From JAPPFW01 sp965231815 (GTDB taxonomy: Bacteria > Actinomycetota > Acidimicrobiia > Spongiisociales > Spongiisociaceae), in contig OZ246890.1 in the NCBI GenBank assembly GCA_965231815.1, forward strand, positions 682,001 through 746,000: a stretch of DNA of 64,000 nt, in the 5' to 3' direction. Position numbers and translations under genes: made by a program. The notes beneath the pieces were generated by a model, which saw nothing but the letters and a program-made list of their open reading frames with translations, was not told where the DNA came from and ran no database searches. The number at the start of each line of letters is the position of its first letter. The first letter of the stretch is position 1. Shown here one piece after another: positions 1 through 7,986 of this stretch.

Positions 1-2
1 GC

Positions 3-2213
3 CACGACGGCCTCGACAAGGTAACCGGGCGGGCACGTTTCGGCGCCGACCTGACCCTGCCGGGCATGCTGATCGGAGTGGTGCTTCGCTCCCCCCACGC
101 GCATGCCAGGATCCTCTCGATCGACACTGCGCCTGCCAGGGCGATTGACGGGGTGAAAGCGGTTGTAACGGGCGCCGATTTCCCGATGCTGGAATCCGAG
201 GCGGGCGAAGGTGGAGAGGGCGCGGTAGATTTCCGAGACCTGTGCCACAACATCATGGCTCGTGACAAGGTGCTCTACGAGGGACATGCCCTCGCGGCGG
301 TCGCGGCCACTTCCCGCCGGGCGGCCCTAGCGGCCTTGGCGGCTATCAAGGTGGACTACGAGGTCTTACCGCACGTCATAGACGTCGAAGATGCGATGAG
401 GCCCGATGCGCCGGTCCTCCACGAAGACATGATCACCGCGGGGATGGACCCGGCGCCTGAAACCCCGTCGAACATAGCCGCCCGTTATCTCCACGAGCGC
501 GGTGATGTGGAGCAGGCCTTTGCCGAGGCCGACGTGATCGTGGAGCGGGAGTTCACCACCAGGCCGGTCCATCAGGGTTACATCGAGCCCCACGCGGTTG
601 TCGCCGATGTGGCCGAGGACGGTCGGGCGATGGTGTGGTGCTCCTCCCAGGGACATTTCATGGTCCGTACCTATACGGCGAAGTTGCTCGGGTGGGAACC
701 ATCTCGAATCAAGGTAATCCCCGCCGAGATCGGTGGCGGGTTCGGGGGCAAGACCACTGTCTACATCGAACCGGTGGCCACATTGCTGTCCCAGAAGGCC
801 GGGCGTCCGGTCAAGGTCGTTATGACCCGGGATGAGGTCTTCCGGGCTACCGGACCCACCTCCGGTTCCAAGATACGGTTCAAGGTGGGCGCTCGCCGGG
901 ATGGGACGATCGTCGCGGCATCAGGATGGTTGGCCTACCAGGCCGGAGCTTTCAAGGGCTCGCCTGTGGAACTAGGCGTTATGTGCATGCTCGCGCCGTA
1001 CGACGTTCCCAACTTCCACCTGGAAGGTTTCGACGTTGTCAACAACATGCCCAAGGTGGCCGCCTACCGTGCTCCGGGCGCCCCGATGGCGGCGTTCGCC
1101 TCCGAGACGGTATTGGACGAGGTCGCCCGGGCGCTCGACATGGATCCCCTCGAGTTCCGGATGGCCAATGCCGCCGAGGAGGGTATCAAGGCGGTCTACG
1201 GTCCACGCTTCCGCCGGATCGGATACCGTGAGACGGTAGAGGCGATCCGGAACCATCCGCACTACTCGGAGCCTCTCGGGTCGAACCAGGGCAGGGGGGT
1301 AGCCAGCGGATTCTGGTTCAACTTCGGTTCTGTTTCCAGCGCCACGGTGCACATAAACGAGGACGGAGGCGCATCGGTCATGACCGGTAGTCCCGACATC
1401 GGCGGCAGCCGGGCGTCCATGGCCCTGATGGCTGCGGAGGAATTGGGGATTGATGTGTACCGCATCACCCCGATCGTGGCCGATACCGAATCGATCGGGT
1501 TCACCGATATGACCGGAGGGAGCCGGGTAACCCACGCCACCGGCATGGCGGTGATCGAAGCTTGCCGCATAGTTGTGGCTGATCTGCGAGCCCGGGCCGC
1601 CAAGATCTGGGATGCGGACCTTGATGACGTGGAATGGGTCGAGGGTCGGGCACAGCATGTCGAGGGCAACCATCCACCTCTTACGACGGAGGACCTTGCC
1701 GAGACGTCCGCTCGAACCGGTGGTCCGATAACCGCCAGCGCCTCGCTAAACGCCAGAGGGGCGGGAGTCGCCTTCTCAACCCAGGTGTGCGATGTCGAGG
1801 TGGACCCCGAAACCGGCGCCGTGGAGATCCTCCGCTACACCACCGCTCAGGACGCCGGCCGAGCCATCCATCCCAGCTACGTCGAAGGCCAGATGCAAGG
1901 AGGGGTAGCCCAAGGCATCGGGTGGGCGCTCAACGAGGAGTATCTCTTCGACCGCCAAGGCGCCATGGAGAATCCGGGCTTTCTCGACTACCGGATGCCG
2001 GTTGCCTCGGACCTCCCGATGATCGATACGGTGATCGTGGAGGTTCCCAACCCCGGACACCCCTACGGGGTGCGAGGGGTGGGCGAGGTCGGGATCGTTC
2101 CCCCTATGGCCGCCGTCGCCAACGCCATCCACGATGCAACCGGACTCAGGCTTGAGGAGTTGCCCATGTCACCGGTCAGGGTGTTGGCTGCGATCGGCGC
2201 CAACGGCGGCTGA
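3..2213 (+). CDS. Xanthine dehydrogenase/aldehyde oxidase-type molybdopterin-binding large subunit (5' partial)
   Basis: Large catalytic subunit of a molybdenum hydroxylase, which hydroxylates N-heterocycles or aldehydes at a Mo-pterin centre. The reading frame is already open at base 3 and encodes KVTGRARFGADL, the usual family N-terminus, so the true start lies outside the window. About 737 residues are visible against a usual 750-780. Visible motifs are GGGFGGK (Mo-pterin contact), AYRAPGAP in the substrate-channel region, and a C-terminal GVRGVGEVGI carrying the Glu expected to be the catalytic base. The stop overlaps the start of the next gene as TGATG. The FAD and 2Fe-2S subunits are not in the window. 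The substrate is unknown; the CO-dehydrogenase loop AYRCSFR is absent, so it is not a form I CoxL. Confidence 0.9.
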   Translation, partial: HDGLDKVTGRARFGADLTLPGMLIGVVLRSPHAHARILSIDTAPARAIDGVKAVVTGADFPMLESEAGEGGEGAVDFRDLCHNIMARDKVLYEGHALAAVAATSRRAALAALAAIKVDYEVLPHVIDVEDAMRPDAPVLHEDMITAGMDPAPETPSNIAARYLHERGDVEQAFAEADVIVEREFTTRPVHQGYIEPHAVVADVAEDGRAMVWCSSQGHFMVRTYTAKLLGWEPSRIKVIPAEIGGGFGGKTTVYIEPVATLLSQKAGRPVKVVMTRDEVFRATGPTSGSKIRFKVGARRDGTIVAASGWLAYQAGAFKGSPVELGVMCMLAPYDVPNFHLEGFDVVNNMPKVAAYRAPGAPMAAFASETVLDEVARALDMDPLEFRMANAAEEGIKAVYGPRFRRIGYRETVEAIRNHPHYSEPLGSNQGRGVASGFWFNFGSVSSATVHINEDGGASVMTGSPDIGGSRASMALMAAEELGIDVYRITPIVADTESIGFTDMTGGSRVTHATGMAVIEACRIVVADLRARAAKIWDADLDDVEWVEGRAQHVEGNHPPLTTEDLAETSARTGGPITASASLNARGAGVAFSTQVCDVEVDPETGAVEILRYTTAQDAGRAIHPSYVEGQMQGGVAQGIGWALNEEYLFDRQGAMENPGFLDYRMPVASDLPMIDTVIVEVPNPGHPYGVRGVGEVGIVPPMAAVANAIHDATGLRLEELPMSPVRVLAAIGANGG

Positions 2214-2458
2214 TGGCCCGGGTGTTCCTCGCCTCAACCCTGCGACGGTTCACCGGGGGGGTCGAGGAGATCGAGGTCGAAGCCACCACGGTTCGTTCGC
2301 TGATCGCGGATCTTGATCAACGGTTCCCCGGTCTCGGTCAACACCTCAGGTCGGGCCTTGCTATCGCCATCGACGGGGAGATCATGGCCGATGCTTTGTA
2401 CGAGACGGTTCCGGGGGATGCCGAGGTTCACTTCCTCCCACCTATGGGCGGTGGCTAG
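2213..2458 (+). CDS. MoaD/ThiS-family sulfur-carrier-like protein
   Basis: Small 81-residue beta-grasp protein ending in PPMGGG. A C-terminal Gly-Gly is the thiocarboxylated end of MoaD/ThiS sulfur carriers, and length and start (a beta strand, then an acidic helix) fit that family. The ATG overlaps the stop of the molybdenum oxidoreductase gene by one base (TGATG), so the two are translationally coupled. That context suggests sulfur supply for molybdopterin synthesis or cofactor sulfuration of the upstream enzyme, though this is inference. It could instead serve another sulfur-transfer pathway. Nothing in the sequence distinguishes MoaD from ThiS. Confidence 0.7.
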   Translation: MARVFLASTLRRFTGGVEEIEVEATTVRSLIADLDQRFPGLGQHLRSGLAIAIDGEIMADALYETVPGDAEVHFLPPMGGG

Positions 2459-2494
2459 CGATTCGGGACGGGTCCCCCAAGCCGCAATCTGGCC

Positions 2495-2703
2495 TAGCCC
2501 CGATTATTCATGGATGGGGGTTTGGAGGATGAGTGGAGAAGACCAGATTCGCGCCCTGACCAGGCAGTACAGCTATCGGCGTTTCCCGTTTCGGTCCGGT
2601 GTGGAGATCCACCTGTCGGGTGAACGGCGGGTTTATACCCGATACTCGGGTTGAACAGGCGTTACATGCCTCGGTGTGTGGGAAACCTGAATAATCAGGG
2701 CTA
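2495..2703 (+). mobile_element. MITE-A copy 1
   Basis: 209-bp non-autonomous element. Its left end TAGCCCCGATTATTCATG and right end CCTGAATAATCAGGGCTA are near-perfect inverted repeats. Both ends carry TA, consistent with a TA target duplication as made by IS630/Tc1-mariner transposases. It is very close in sequence to the copy at 30958-31165, which points to recent amplification. It fills much of the gene-free 2459-2994 stretch; bases 2704-2920 hold nothing recognisable. Confidence 0.85.
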
Positions 2704-2922
2704 AGAACGTAGGATGCCGTTTCGGAGGGGACAAATGACGGAGCAACGCTTCGAGTCCCGGGAAGGTCCCTACCAAGTACATCGAGACATCCGGAATCCA
2801 GCTCTGGTAAGCAGGGTCTCAAGCCGGCTCCGAGCCCATGGACGTCGCCGCCGGTTTCATCGACCGGTCACAGCGAGGGAGGAAGTCTTTACCCCCTTGG
2901 GTTTCTATTTCTTATATTATTA

Positions 2923-2934
2923 GTCTATATAGAC
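2923..2934. promoter_or_regulatory. Palindromic operator candidate upstream of copG/mazF
   Basis: GTCTATATAGAC is a perfect 12-bp palindrome inside an AT-rich promoter-like stretch about 60 bp upstream of the antitoxin start. CopG/RHH antitoxins usually autoregulate by binding such palindromes, so this is a plausible operator. Binding is inferred. Confidence 0.45.
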
Positions 2935-2994
2935 GATGATAACGAGATATAGGAATGAAACTGCTGAGAAGACGGAATCTGACCGGAGGATAAT

Positions 2995-3258
2995 ATGGGT
3001 TACTATATGGTCATGGCTCGCCGTGAAGTGCTCGTACAACTGGACGACGATATCGTCCGGGAATTGGATCGTATCGCGACATCCCTGGGAACCAGCCGCT
3101 CCGAGCTTCTGCGAAAGGGAGCGCGAGCGCTGATCGAAGCACAGGACCTAGCAGCTGCCGACCGGGAACTTGTCGCCGCGTACCGGCGCCTACCCCCGGA
3201 TCCCTCGCTGGCAGCCGCTGCTACCCGCCTTGCCGCTCGCACGGCGCCCCCCTGGTAG
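2995..3258 (+). CDS. CopG/ribbon-helix-helix antitoxin
   Basis: 87-residue protein with an RHH DNA-binding N-terminus (VLVQLDDDIVRELDRIA, then LGTSRSELLRKGAR) and a charged C-terminal tail of the kind that wraps a toxin. The start at 2995 is preceded by GGAGGA at 2985-2990; in-frame ATGs at 3007 and 3013 are alternatives, and the RHH strand would be intact from any of them. The MazF-type toxin starts directly after its stop codon. Expected role is to neutralise the toxin and repress the operon through the palindrome at 2923-2934. Confidence 0.8.
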   Translation: MGYYMVMARREVLVQLDDDIVRELDRIATSLGTSRSELLRKGARALIEAQDLAAADRELVAAYRRLPPDPSLAAAATRLAARTAPPW

Positions 3259-3582
3259 GTGATCGCAAGGAACGAGATCTACTGGGCTGACCTCGGCCAC
3301 CCCTCGGGTAGGCGACCTGTCTGCGTGGTCACCCGGAACGCGGCAGCGGCGGTGCGTGCTTCCGTTACATGCGGACCGATCACTCGAACAATCAGAGGTA
3401 TCAGGTCGGAGGTCCATGTGGGTCCTGAGGAGGGGTTGCCTGATCGCTCGGTTGTCAACTGTGACAATCTGATTACCATCCCGATATCCATCCTCGAATC
3501 CCGTCCGGTAGGCCGGCTGAGCGAGATCAAGCGGGCCCAACTGGACCGGGCTCTCCGCTACGCGCTCGACATAATCTACTGA
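3259..3582 (+). CDS. MazF/PemK-family endoribonuclease toxin
   Basis: 107-residue MazF-fold toxin. It begins with a GTG immediately after the antitoxin stop and opens with the family pattern EIYWADLGHPSGRRPVCVVT. The SVVNCDNLITIP strand and the closing helix (LSEIKRAQLDRALRYAL) also fit MazF/PemK. Family members cleave mRNA at short motifs; this one's specificity is unknown. The gene is intact and paired with an intact RHH antitoxin, so the module looks functional, unlike the MazF locus at 26007. Confidence 0.82.
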   Translation: MIARNEIYWADLGHPSGRRPVCVVTRNAAAAVRASVTCGPITRTIRGIRSEVHVGPEEGLPDRSVVNCDNLITIPISILESRPVGRLSEIKRAQLDRALRYALDIIY

Positions 3583-3612
3583 TGAATCGCCGACGACCCG
3601 GCGTCGTAACCG

Positions 3613-3808
3613 TTACAGGGAGTAGGGGTTGAGGAACTGGCGTCCCCAGAGCCGTTGCCTATCGGCGGCAGGCATAGCGGCGAGGTTGCAGACTTCATTC
3701 CAGTCGGCATGGATCAGGGCGATCAGGTTGTCGATGACCTCCCGGGCCTGTTGAGCGGATAGGTGGTAGTGGCCCGCGCGCCTTATACAGCGCGCTATCT
3801 GGCTCAGG
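3613..3808 (-). pseudogene. hipA C-terminal fragment
   Basis: The last about 64 residues of a HipA-type kinase toxin (helical tail LSAQQAREVIDNLIALI, then WGRQFLNPYSL at the end). Homology stops at 3808, next to the 20-bp sequence CCCGAATTTGGCGGGTGTTT. A HipB-like fragment on the same strand ends at the other copy of that 20-mer at 7442. The hipBA operon thus appears broken, with its two ends 3.6 kb apart. Residues upstream of the homology in the open frame are not HipA-like. Confidence 0.5.
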
Positions 3809-3828
3809 CCCGAATTTGGCGGGTGTTT
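3809..3828 (+). repeat. 20-bp direct repeat, copy 1, at a hipA break point
   Basis: CCCGAATTTGGCGGGTGTTT is identical to 7442-7461 and lies in the same orientation. It sits exactly where HipA homology ends. It may be an insertion-element end or an insertion/deletion scar. Confidence 0.7.
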
Positions 3829-3975
3829 TGCGTTGTGCCTGGTCAGGGGGGTTTGGGTATGGCGTGTTTCCACTACATCGTCGGTGTTGGGGGGTTGGTG
3901 GGGTTAGGTGATGGTGGGGTTGTCCCAGGGGCGGGTGTCTGTTCCGATTGAACCGTACCGGGTTTGCCGGAGAGT

Positions 3976-4242
3976 GTGTTACTTGAGTCCGGCTACCTGG
4001 GCTGGGGTGTGTTCCAGCGGGGCTGGTGTGTGGTCACGATAGTAGTCGGCCTCCTTTTCTGTTGGTGGTTTGTCCCCGATCGGTTTGAGAAGCCGGCGGT
4101 GGTTGAACCAGTCGACGTATTCGATGTGGTCGCGGTCACGCCATGAGGTCTGTTTGTGGATTAGCTCGGTTTTGTATAGTCCGATTACGGATTCGGCTAG
4201 GGTGTTGTCGTATGAGTCTCCTACGGATCCGACCGATGGTCG
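3976..4242 (-). pseudogene. IS3-family transposase (OrfB) C-terminal remnant
   Basis: Minus-strand frame encodes RPSVGSVGDSYDNTLAESVIGLYKTELI and a WFNHRR motif, the last third of an IS3-group DDE integrase. It ends ...HTPAQVAGLK. Nucleotide similarity to the second IS3 relic (20753-21060) runs up to about 4242 and then stops abruptly where the SLH/propeller gene begins. The upstream two thirds of the transposase are missing, so this is a scar. Bases 3830-3975 hold nothing recognisable. Confidence 0.8.
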
Positions 4243-6452
4243 GGTCGTTGTCCGCCAGGTTCTGGGTGTTGCCAACGGTGGTGGTCTTGTTCGCGGCGGT
4301 GCTGGTGGTCGGTCCGCCGGTTCTCGCCCGCAGCGGCCAGGGGCCGGGCGGCTTGTGTGACCCCGGCGATGAGACGCAGTTCTTCGACGTGTCAGAAGGT
4401 GACTACGCAGCCGCATACATCCTATGCGGCAAGACCCTTGGTCTTATCGGGGGCCCCACCGGCCTCTACGGCCCGGATGAGGATCTGACCCGTGGTCAGA
4501 TGGCCGTTTACCTGGTGCGCCTGTGGCGAGACGTACTCGGGAGGGAGTGTGTTACCGGCTCCGAGCCGTTCACTGACATCGACGACAGTCATTGGGCGGC
4601 TGCTGACATTGCCTGCCTGTACAATCTCGGGTTCACCAGGGGCGTTACCGCCACTTCCTATCAGCCCGACGATGGGCTTTCTGTTTCGCAGATCGCCAGG
4701 TTTGTGACCCGTCTTCTCAACGGGCACTCCGCCGGGTTGTGCGACACCACCGGTGGCGATGAACTGGGCGAGGCTACCCGATGTCTTGCCGACCTCAACA
4801 TCGCTCCTTCGGTTACCGAGGCGAGGTCTGCGCGGGTGGTGTCGAGGGCGCAGATGGCCGTGTATCTCGTTGGCGCTTGGTATCACACCACCGGCCGCGG
4901 CCTCCCGCAGGAGCCACCCGCACGACCCGAGACTGCAACGGCGCCCCTCGCGCAAGAGGCCCGGATCGCCTATACCGATGGTGGCGTTTGGGTGATGAAC
5001 ACTGACGGTGCCGACCAGCAGCAACTCACGATCGGCGGAGGGCAGAGCCAGGTGTGGTCACCCGACGGCACCAGGATCGCTTACCACTATGGCGGCGTGT
5101 GGGTAGTGAGCGCCGACGGTACCGGCCGCAAACAACTCACCACCCACGGCCGAGGGCCGCAGTGGTCGCCCGATGGCGCCCGGATCGCCTATACCGATGG
5201 TGGCGTTTGGGTGGTGAACGCCGACGGTGCCGACCAGCAGCAACTCACCACGGGCTGCTGCGCCAGCGATCTGGTGTGGTCGCCCGATGGCGCCCGGATC
5301 GCCTACGCCACCAACGCCCATCGGGATACCTATTCCAACTTCGGCGGGATTGGGGTGGTGAACGCGGACGGTACTGGCCTGCAGGAATTAGCAACTGTTG
5401 GTGAAGGTCCGGTGTGGTCGCCTGACGGTGCTCGTATTGCTTTCACTGATGGTGGGGTTTGGGTGGTGGGCGCGGACGGTACTGGCCTGCGGCAACTCAC
5501 CGTTGGCTGCTGTGCCGATGATCCGGTTTGGTCGCCTGACGGCACCAGGATCGCTTACCACTATGGCGGCGTGTGGGTGGTGGGCGCGGACGGTACCGAG
5601 TCACAACAGATTGCTACCGATGGAATGGATCCGGTTTGGTCGCCTGACGGTGCTCGTATTGCTTTCACTGATGGTGGGGTTTGGGTGGTGGGCGCGGACG
5701 GTACTGGCCTGCGGCAACTCACCGTTGGCTGCTGTGCCGGTGATCCGGTTTGGTCGCCTGACGGTGCTCGTATTGCTTTCACTGATGGTGGGGTTTGGGT
5801 GGTGGGCGCGGACGGTACTGGCCTGCGGCAACTCACCGTTGGCTGCTGTGCCGATGATCCGGTTTGGTCGCCTGACGGCACCAGGATCGCTTACCACTAT
5901 GGCGGCGTGTGGGTGGTGGGCGCGGACGGTACCGAGTCACAACAGATTGCTACCGATGGAATGGATCCGGTTTGGTCGCCTGACGGTGCTCGTATTGCTT
6001 TCACTGATGGTGGGGTTTGGGTGGTGGGCGCGGACGGTACTGGCCTGCGGCAACTCACCGTTGGCTGCTGTGCCGGTGATCCGGTTTGGTCGCCTGACGG
6101 TGCTCGTATTGCTTTCACTGATGGTGGGGTTTGGGTGGTGGGCGCGGACGGTTCCAACCAGCAGGCACTAACTTACGGTTACACGGACGGTCCGGTGTGG
6201 TCGCCTGATGGTACCAAGATCGCCTATTCCTCCAGCTTCGAAGGGATTTCGGTGATGGATGCCGATGGTTTCGGGAGGCAAGACCTTACATTCGAGGGAT
6301 GGTATCCGGTGTGGTCGCCCGACGGCACCAGGATTGCCTACACTACCCGGTGGGGTATTTGGGTTGTGAATGCCGACGGTACCGACCGGAAGCAGCTCAC
6401 CACCGACGGTGCAGGGCCTGCATGGTCACCGGTGGCGGCTACTCCCGGGTAG
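4236..6452 (+). CDS. Surface protein: signal peptide, SLH-like domains and WD40/TolB-like beta-propeller repeats
   Basis: Secreted or wall-attached protein of about 738 residues. A hydrophobic signal segment (WVLPTVVVLFAAVLVV) is followed by two S-layer-homology-like segments (about 4376-4860) with FTDIDDSHWAAADI-type motifs. Then come about 13 PD40/TolB-like blades, about 37 residues each, of the form VWSPDGxRIAYxxGGVWVVxADG. The frame stays open to 4143, but that part is antisense to the IS3 remnant, so the ATG at 4236 is preferred. Even this ATG lies inside IS3-derived sequence, which implies the element replaced the native 5' end. Blades at 5412-6083 are a recent tandem duplication. Ligand unknown; a display or binding role at the cell surface is inferred. 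Confidence 0.75.
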   Translation: MVGSLSARFWVLPTVVVLFAAVLVVGPPVLARSGQGPGGLCDPGDETQFFDVSEGDYAAAYILCGKTLGLIGGPTGLYGPDEDLTRGQMAVYLVRLWRDVLGRECVTGSEPFTDIDDSHWAAADIACLYNLGFTRGVTATSYQPDDGLSVSQIARFVTRLLNGHSAGLCDTTGGDELGEATRCLADLNIAPSVTEARSARVVSRAQMAVYLVGAWYHTTGRGLPQEPPARPETATAPLAQEARIAYTDGGVWVMNTDGADQQQLTIGGGQSQVWSPDGTRIAYHYGGVWVVSADGTGRKQLTTHGRGPQWSPDGARIAYTDGGVWVVNADGADQQQLTTGCCASDLVWSPDGARIAYATNAHRDTYSNFGGIGVVNADGTGLQELATVGEGPVWSPDGARIAFTDGGVWVVGADGTGLRQLTVGCCADDPVWSPDGTRIAYHYGGVWVVGADGTESQQIATDGMDPVWSPDGARIAFTDGGVWVVGADGTGLRQLTVGCCAGDPVWSPDGARIAFTDGGVWVVGADGTGLRQLTVGCCADDPVWSPDGTRIAYHYGGVWVVGADGTESQQIATDGMDPVWSPDGARIAFTDGGVWVVGADGTGLRQLTVGCCAGDPVWSPDGARIAFTDGGVWVVGADGSNQQALTYGYTDGPVWSPDGTKIAYSSSFEGISVMDADGFGRQDLTFEGWYPVWSPDGTRIAYTTRWGIWVVNADGTDRKQLTTDGAGPAWSPVAATPG
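5412..6083 (+). repeat. Tandem duplication of a 336-bp, three-blade block
   Basis: 5412-5747 and 5748-6083 are nearly identical 336-bp units, each coding three propeller blades of 38, 36 and 38 residues. The first blade of a further copy continues past 6084. Near-identity at synonymous sites indicates a very recent unequal crossover or slippage event. Confidence 0.9.
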
Positions 6453-6477
6453 TACCCACAGAATTGGGCTCGTCCGC

Positions 6478-6606
6478 TATGTTCTCCATGTTCCTGGCCA
6501 TCCTGCGCCCCGCCAACCCGTGTGGGCGACCGCGCTGGCAGTGACCGCCGCGGTGAATGCGGTCATTGCCCTCGTCTACTACGTCCAGGTCGGCAATTCC
6601 ATGTAG
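6478..6606 (+). pseudogene. NuoN-like (NADH:quinone oxidoreductase) C-terminal fragment
   Basis: One frame gives MFSMFLAILRPANP and the next frame continues VWATALAVTAAVNAVIALVYYV. Together these resemble the last two transmembrane helices of NuoN-type antiporter subunits, with one frameshift near 6520. No other nuo sequence is present. It is read as a fragment in a gene graveyard and is tentative. Confidence 0.35.
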
Positions 6607-6964
6607 ATGGACCCCCTCCCCAAGGAAGCTCACGACGCCACGCTCCGCGCCGTCCACTTGGCGGTTCTCCGGTCTTGGCCCTGGGCATATCGCCCTTCCG
6701 GCGTCTTCGCTGAAGCAGCCAAGCTTGTAACCGTCGGCATCTGACAATCCAGCTCCGGCGAGCCTCACCCGGAAACATCCCTCCATGATGCTTGTATGGA
6801 GATGAGGGAGGAGGCCGGCGAGTACGCGGATGTTACAGGTTCTGCAAGAGCGCCACCCGGGCGGCGGTTCGCCCCGCCCATAGCCGCACTCCGGGACGCG
6901 ACGTTGGGGTCGAATCCCAGGAGGGCCACGAGATCGTGGTCGCTCCCCGCGAGCTCCTGCGGGT

Positions 6965-7151
6965 TCCGAACACAGACACCTCCATCGGAGCGGAGGACCG
7001 GACCGCGACTACCAAGGTGAAGGTCGCTATCTCCTGGCTGGAGCGGGCGCGTTTCGTGTTGCGGGACAAGGACAGAACCCGCGTATTTCAGGAGGTGTCG
7101 GCGGTTCCCGATCTCGACGCCGGGCAGGTCAAGATGGCCGGACTTAAGTGA
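6965..7151 (+). pseudogene. Possible RecQ-type helicase fragment
   Basis: The frame encodes VKVAISWLERARFVLRD and then RTRVFQ, a pattern I associate with the domain following the helicase core of large RecQ-like proteins. No helicase motifs are present, and the frame has no convincing start. Very tentative; it belongs to the 6.45-7.57 kb stretch of fragments that contains no intact gene. Confidence 0.25.
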
Positions 7152-7156
7152 GGGTC

Positions 7157-7320
7157 GTAGGTCACGACCGGGTCGGCGAACCCCGCCCTCATGACACAGG
7201 ACAGTAGAAAGCGCCCTGCGTCGGCTTCGCCCCCGTTGGCCGCTGTCGCCCGGTGATACAACTCGCGCCACGGGGTGAGAGCCGGATCCATGGGGGAATG
7301 TACCATCGTCCCGTAGTCGG
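7157..7320 (-). pseudogene. SAM-dependent methyltransferase C-terminal fragment
   Basis: Minus-strand frame reads WRELYHRATAANGGEADAGR followed by LLSCVMRAGFADP. This matches the lid/C-terminal region of UbiE-type methyltransferases (W..LY...ARANGGEPDAGRRLL..ARAAGF). Both the SAM-binding fold and the C-terminal end are absent. It is a truncated relic. Confidence 0.4.
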
Positions 7321-7355
7321 CGTTTGCGCACCGCCAGCAGGCCTCCGGCCTTGGT

Positions 7356-7385
7356 TAGCCCCGATCATTCATGGATGAGGGTCTG
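7356..7385 (+). repeat. MITE-A left-end fragment
   Basis: TAGCCCCGATCATTCATGG followed by about 10 more matching bases, after which similarity to MITE-A is lost. A solo end left after deletion. Confidence 0.6.
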
Positions 7386-7441
7386 AATGGGAAGAGGAGT
7401 CGCCGCTTCGGGTCGCTTGACCTGGTGTTATGACCATTGGA

Positions 7442-7461
7442 CCCGAATTTGGCGGGTGTTT
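7442..7461 (+). repeat. 20-bp direct repeat, copy 2, at a hipB break point
   Basis: CCCGAATTTGGCGGGTGTTT, identical to 3809-3828, placed exactly where the HTH-regulator fragment loses homology. Confidence 0.7.
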
Positions 7462-7570
7462 CGAGTTCGGCGATCGTCCACCGCCGGTCGCGCCGCGCCA
7501 ACGCCACCCGGCTGCCCAGCAGCCGGGCAGCCTCCAACGTCACCGGACTGAGCACCCTATTCACGACCAT
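7462..7570 (-). pseudogene. HipB-like XRE regulator N-terminal fragment
   Basis: Minus-strand start MVVNRVLSPVTLEAARLLGS continues with RVALARRDRRWTIAELE, the first one and a half helices of an XRE-type HTH of the kind encoded upstream of hipA. Homology ends at the 20-bp repeat. With the hipA tail at 3613-3808 on the same strand, it reads as the front end of one interrupted hipBA operon. Confidence 0.5.
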
Positions 7571-7584
7571 ATGGAAATAATACT

Positions 7585-7598
7585 ATCGGTAAACCGAT
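7585..7598. promoter_or_regulatory. Inverted repeat upstream of the hipB-like fragment
   Basis: ATCGGTAAACCGAT (5-bp arms, 4-bp spacer) lies just upstream of the minus-strand HTH start, in an AT-rich promoter-like stretch. It is a likely surviving autoregulatory operator of the broken toxin-antitoxin locus. The remaining bases to 7744 show nothing else. Confidence 0.45.
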
Positions 7599-7744
7599 TG
7601 GAAAGAGAATATAGTGTCTCTTAGACTACGAAAGAGCTACGACCTCTCCTCATAGGTCACGTCCGAGAGTTGCGCCACTAACGGATAATCGAAACCGACT
7701 ACCACGCCTCCCAGACGAGCCGGGATCTCCTCCGTCCGAACGGT

Positions 7745-7953
7745 TAGCCCCGATTATTCGTGGATGGAGGTTTGGGGGATGAGTGGAGAAGACCATATTC
7801 GCGCCCTGACCAGGCAATACAGCTATCGGCGTTCCCCATCCGGGTCCGGTGTGGAGGTTCACCTGTCGGGGTGAACGGTGGGTCTTTCCCAAATCTCGGG
7901 TGGAGCTGGCGTTACATACTTCGGTGTGGGGGAAACCTGAATAATCAGGGCTA
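7745..7953 (+). mobile_element. MITE-A copy 2
   Basis: 209 bp with TAGCCCCGATTATTCGTGG at the left and CCTGAATAATCAGGGCTA at the right. It abuts the 5' end of the FAD oxidoreductase gene, whose reading frame hits a TAA inside the element (7942-7944). Confidence 0.85.
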
Positions 7954-7986
7954 GACTCCTTATTCAGCGGACGGAGGGCCAACTCA

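Noticed and set aside
4143..4235. A longer start for the SLH/propeller gene
   Set aside because: This stretch is antisense to the IS3 transposase remnant and encodes an Arg-rich segment unlike a signal peptide.
5412..6150. Regular repeats resembling a CRISPR array
   Set aside because: The repeats are coding propeller blades without unique spacers and vary at protein level as blades do.
5398..6171. A 257-codon plus-strand open frame and several minus-strand frames across the propeller repeats
   Set aside because: They are shadows produced by the repeated 336-bp block; no start or family character, and the propeller frame explains the region.
6890..6925. GGGTCGAATCCC as a tRNA T-arm
   Set aside because: No acceptor, D-arm or anticodon stem can be drawn around it.
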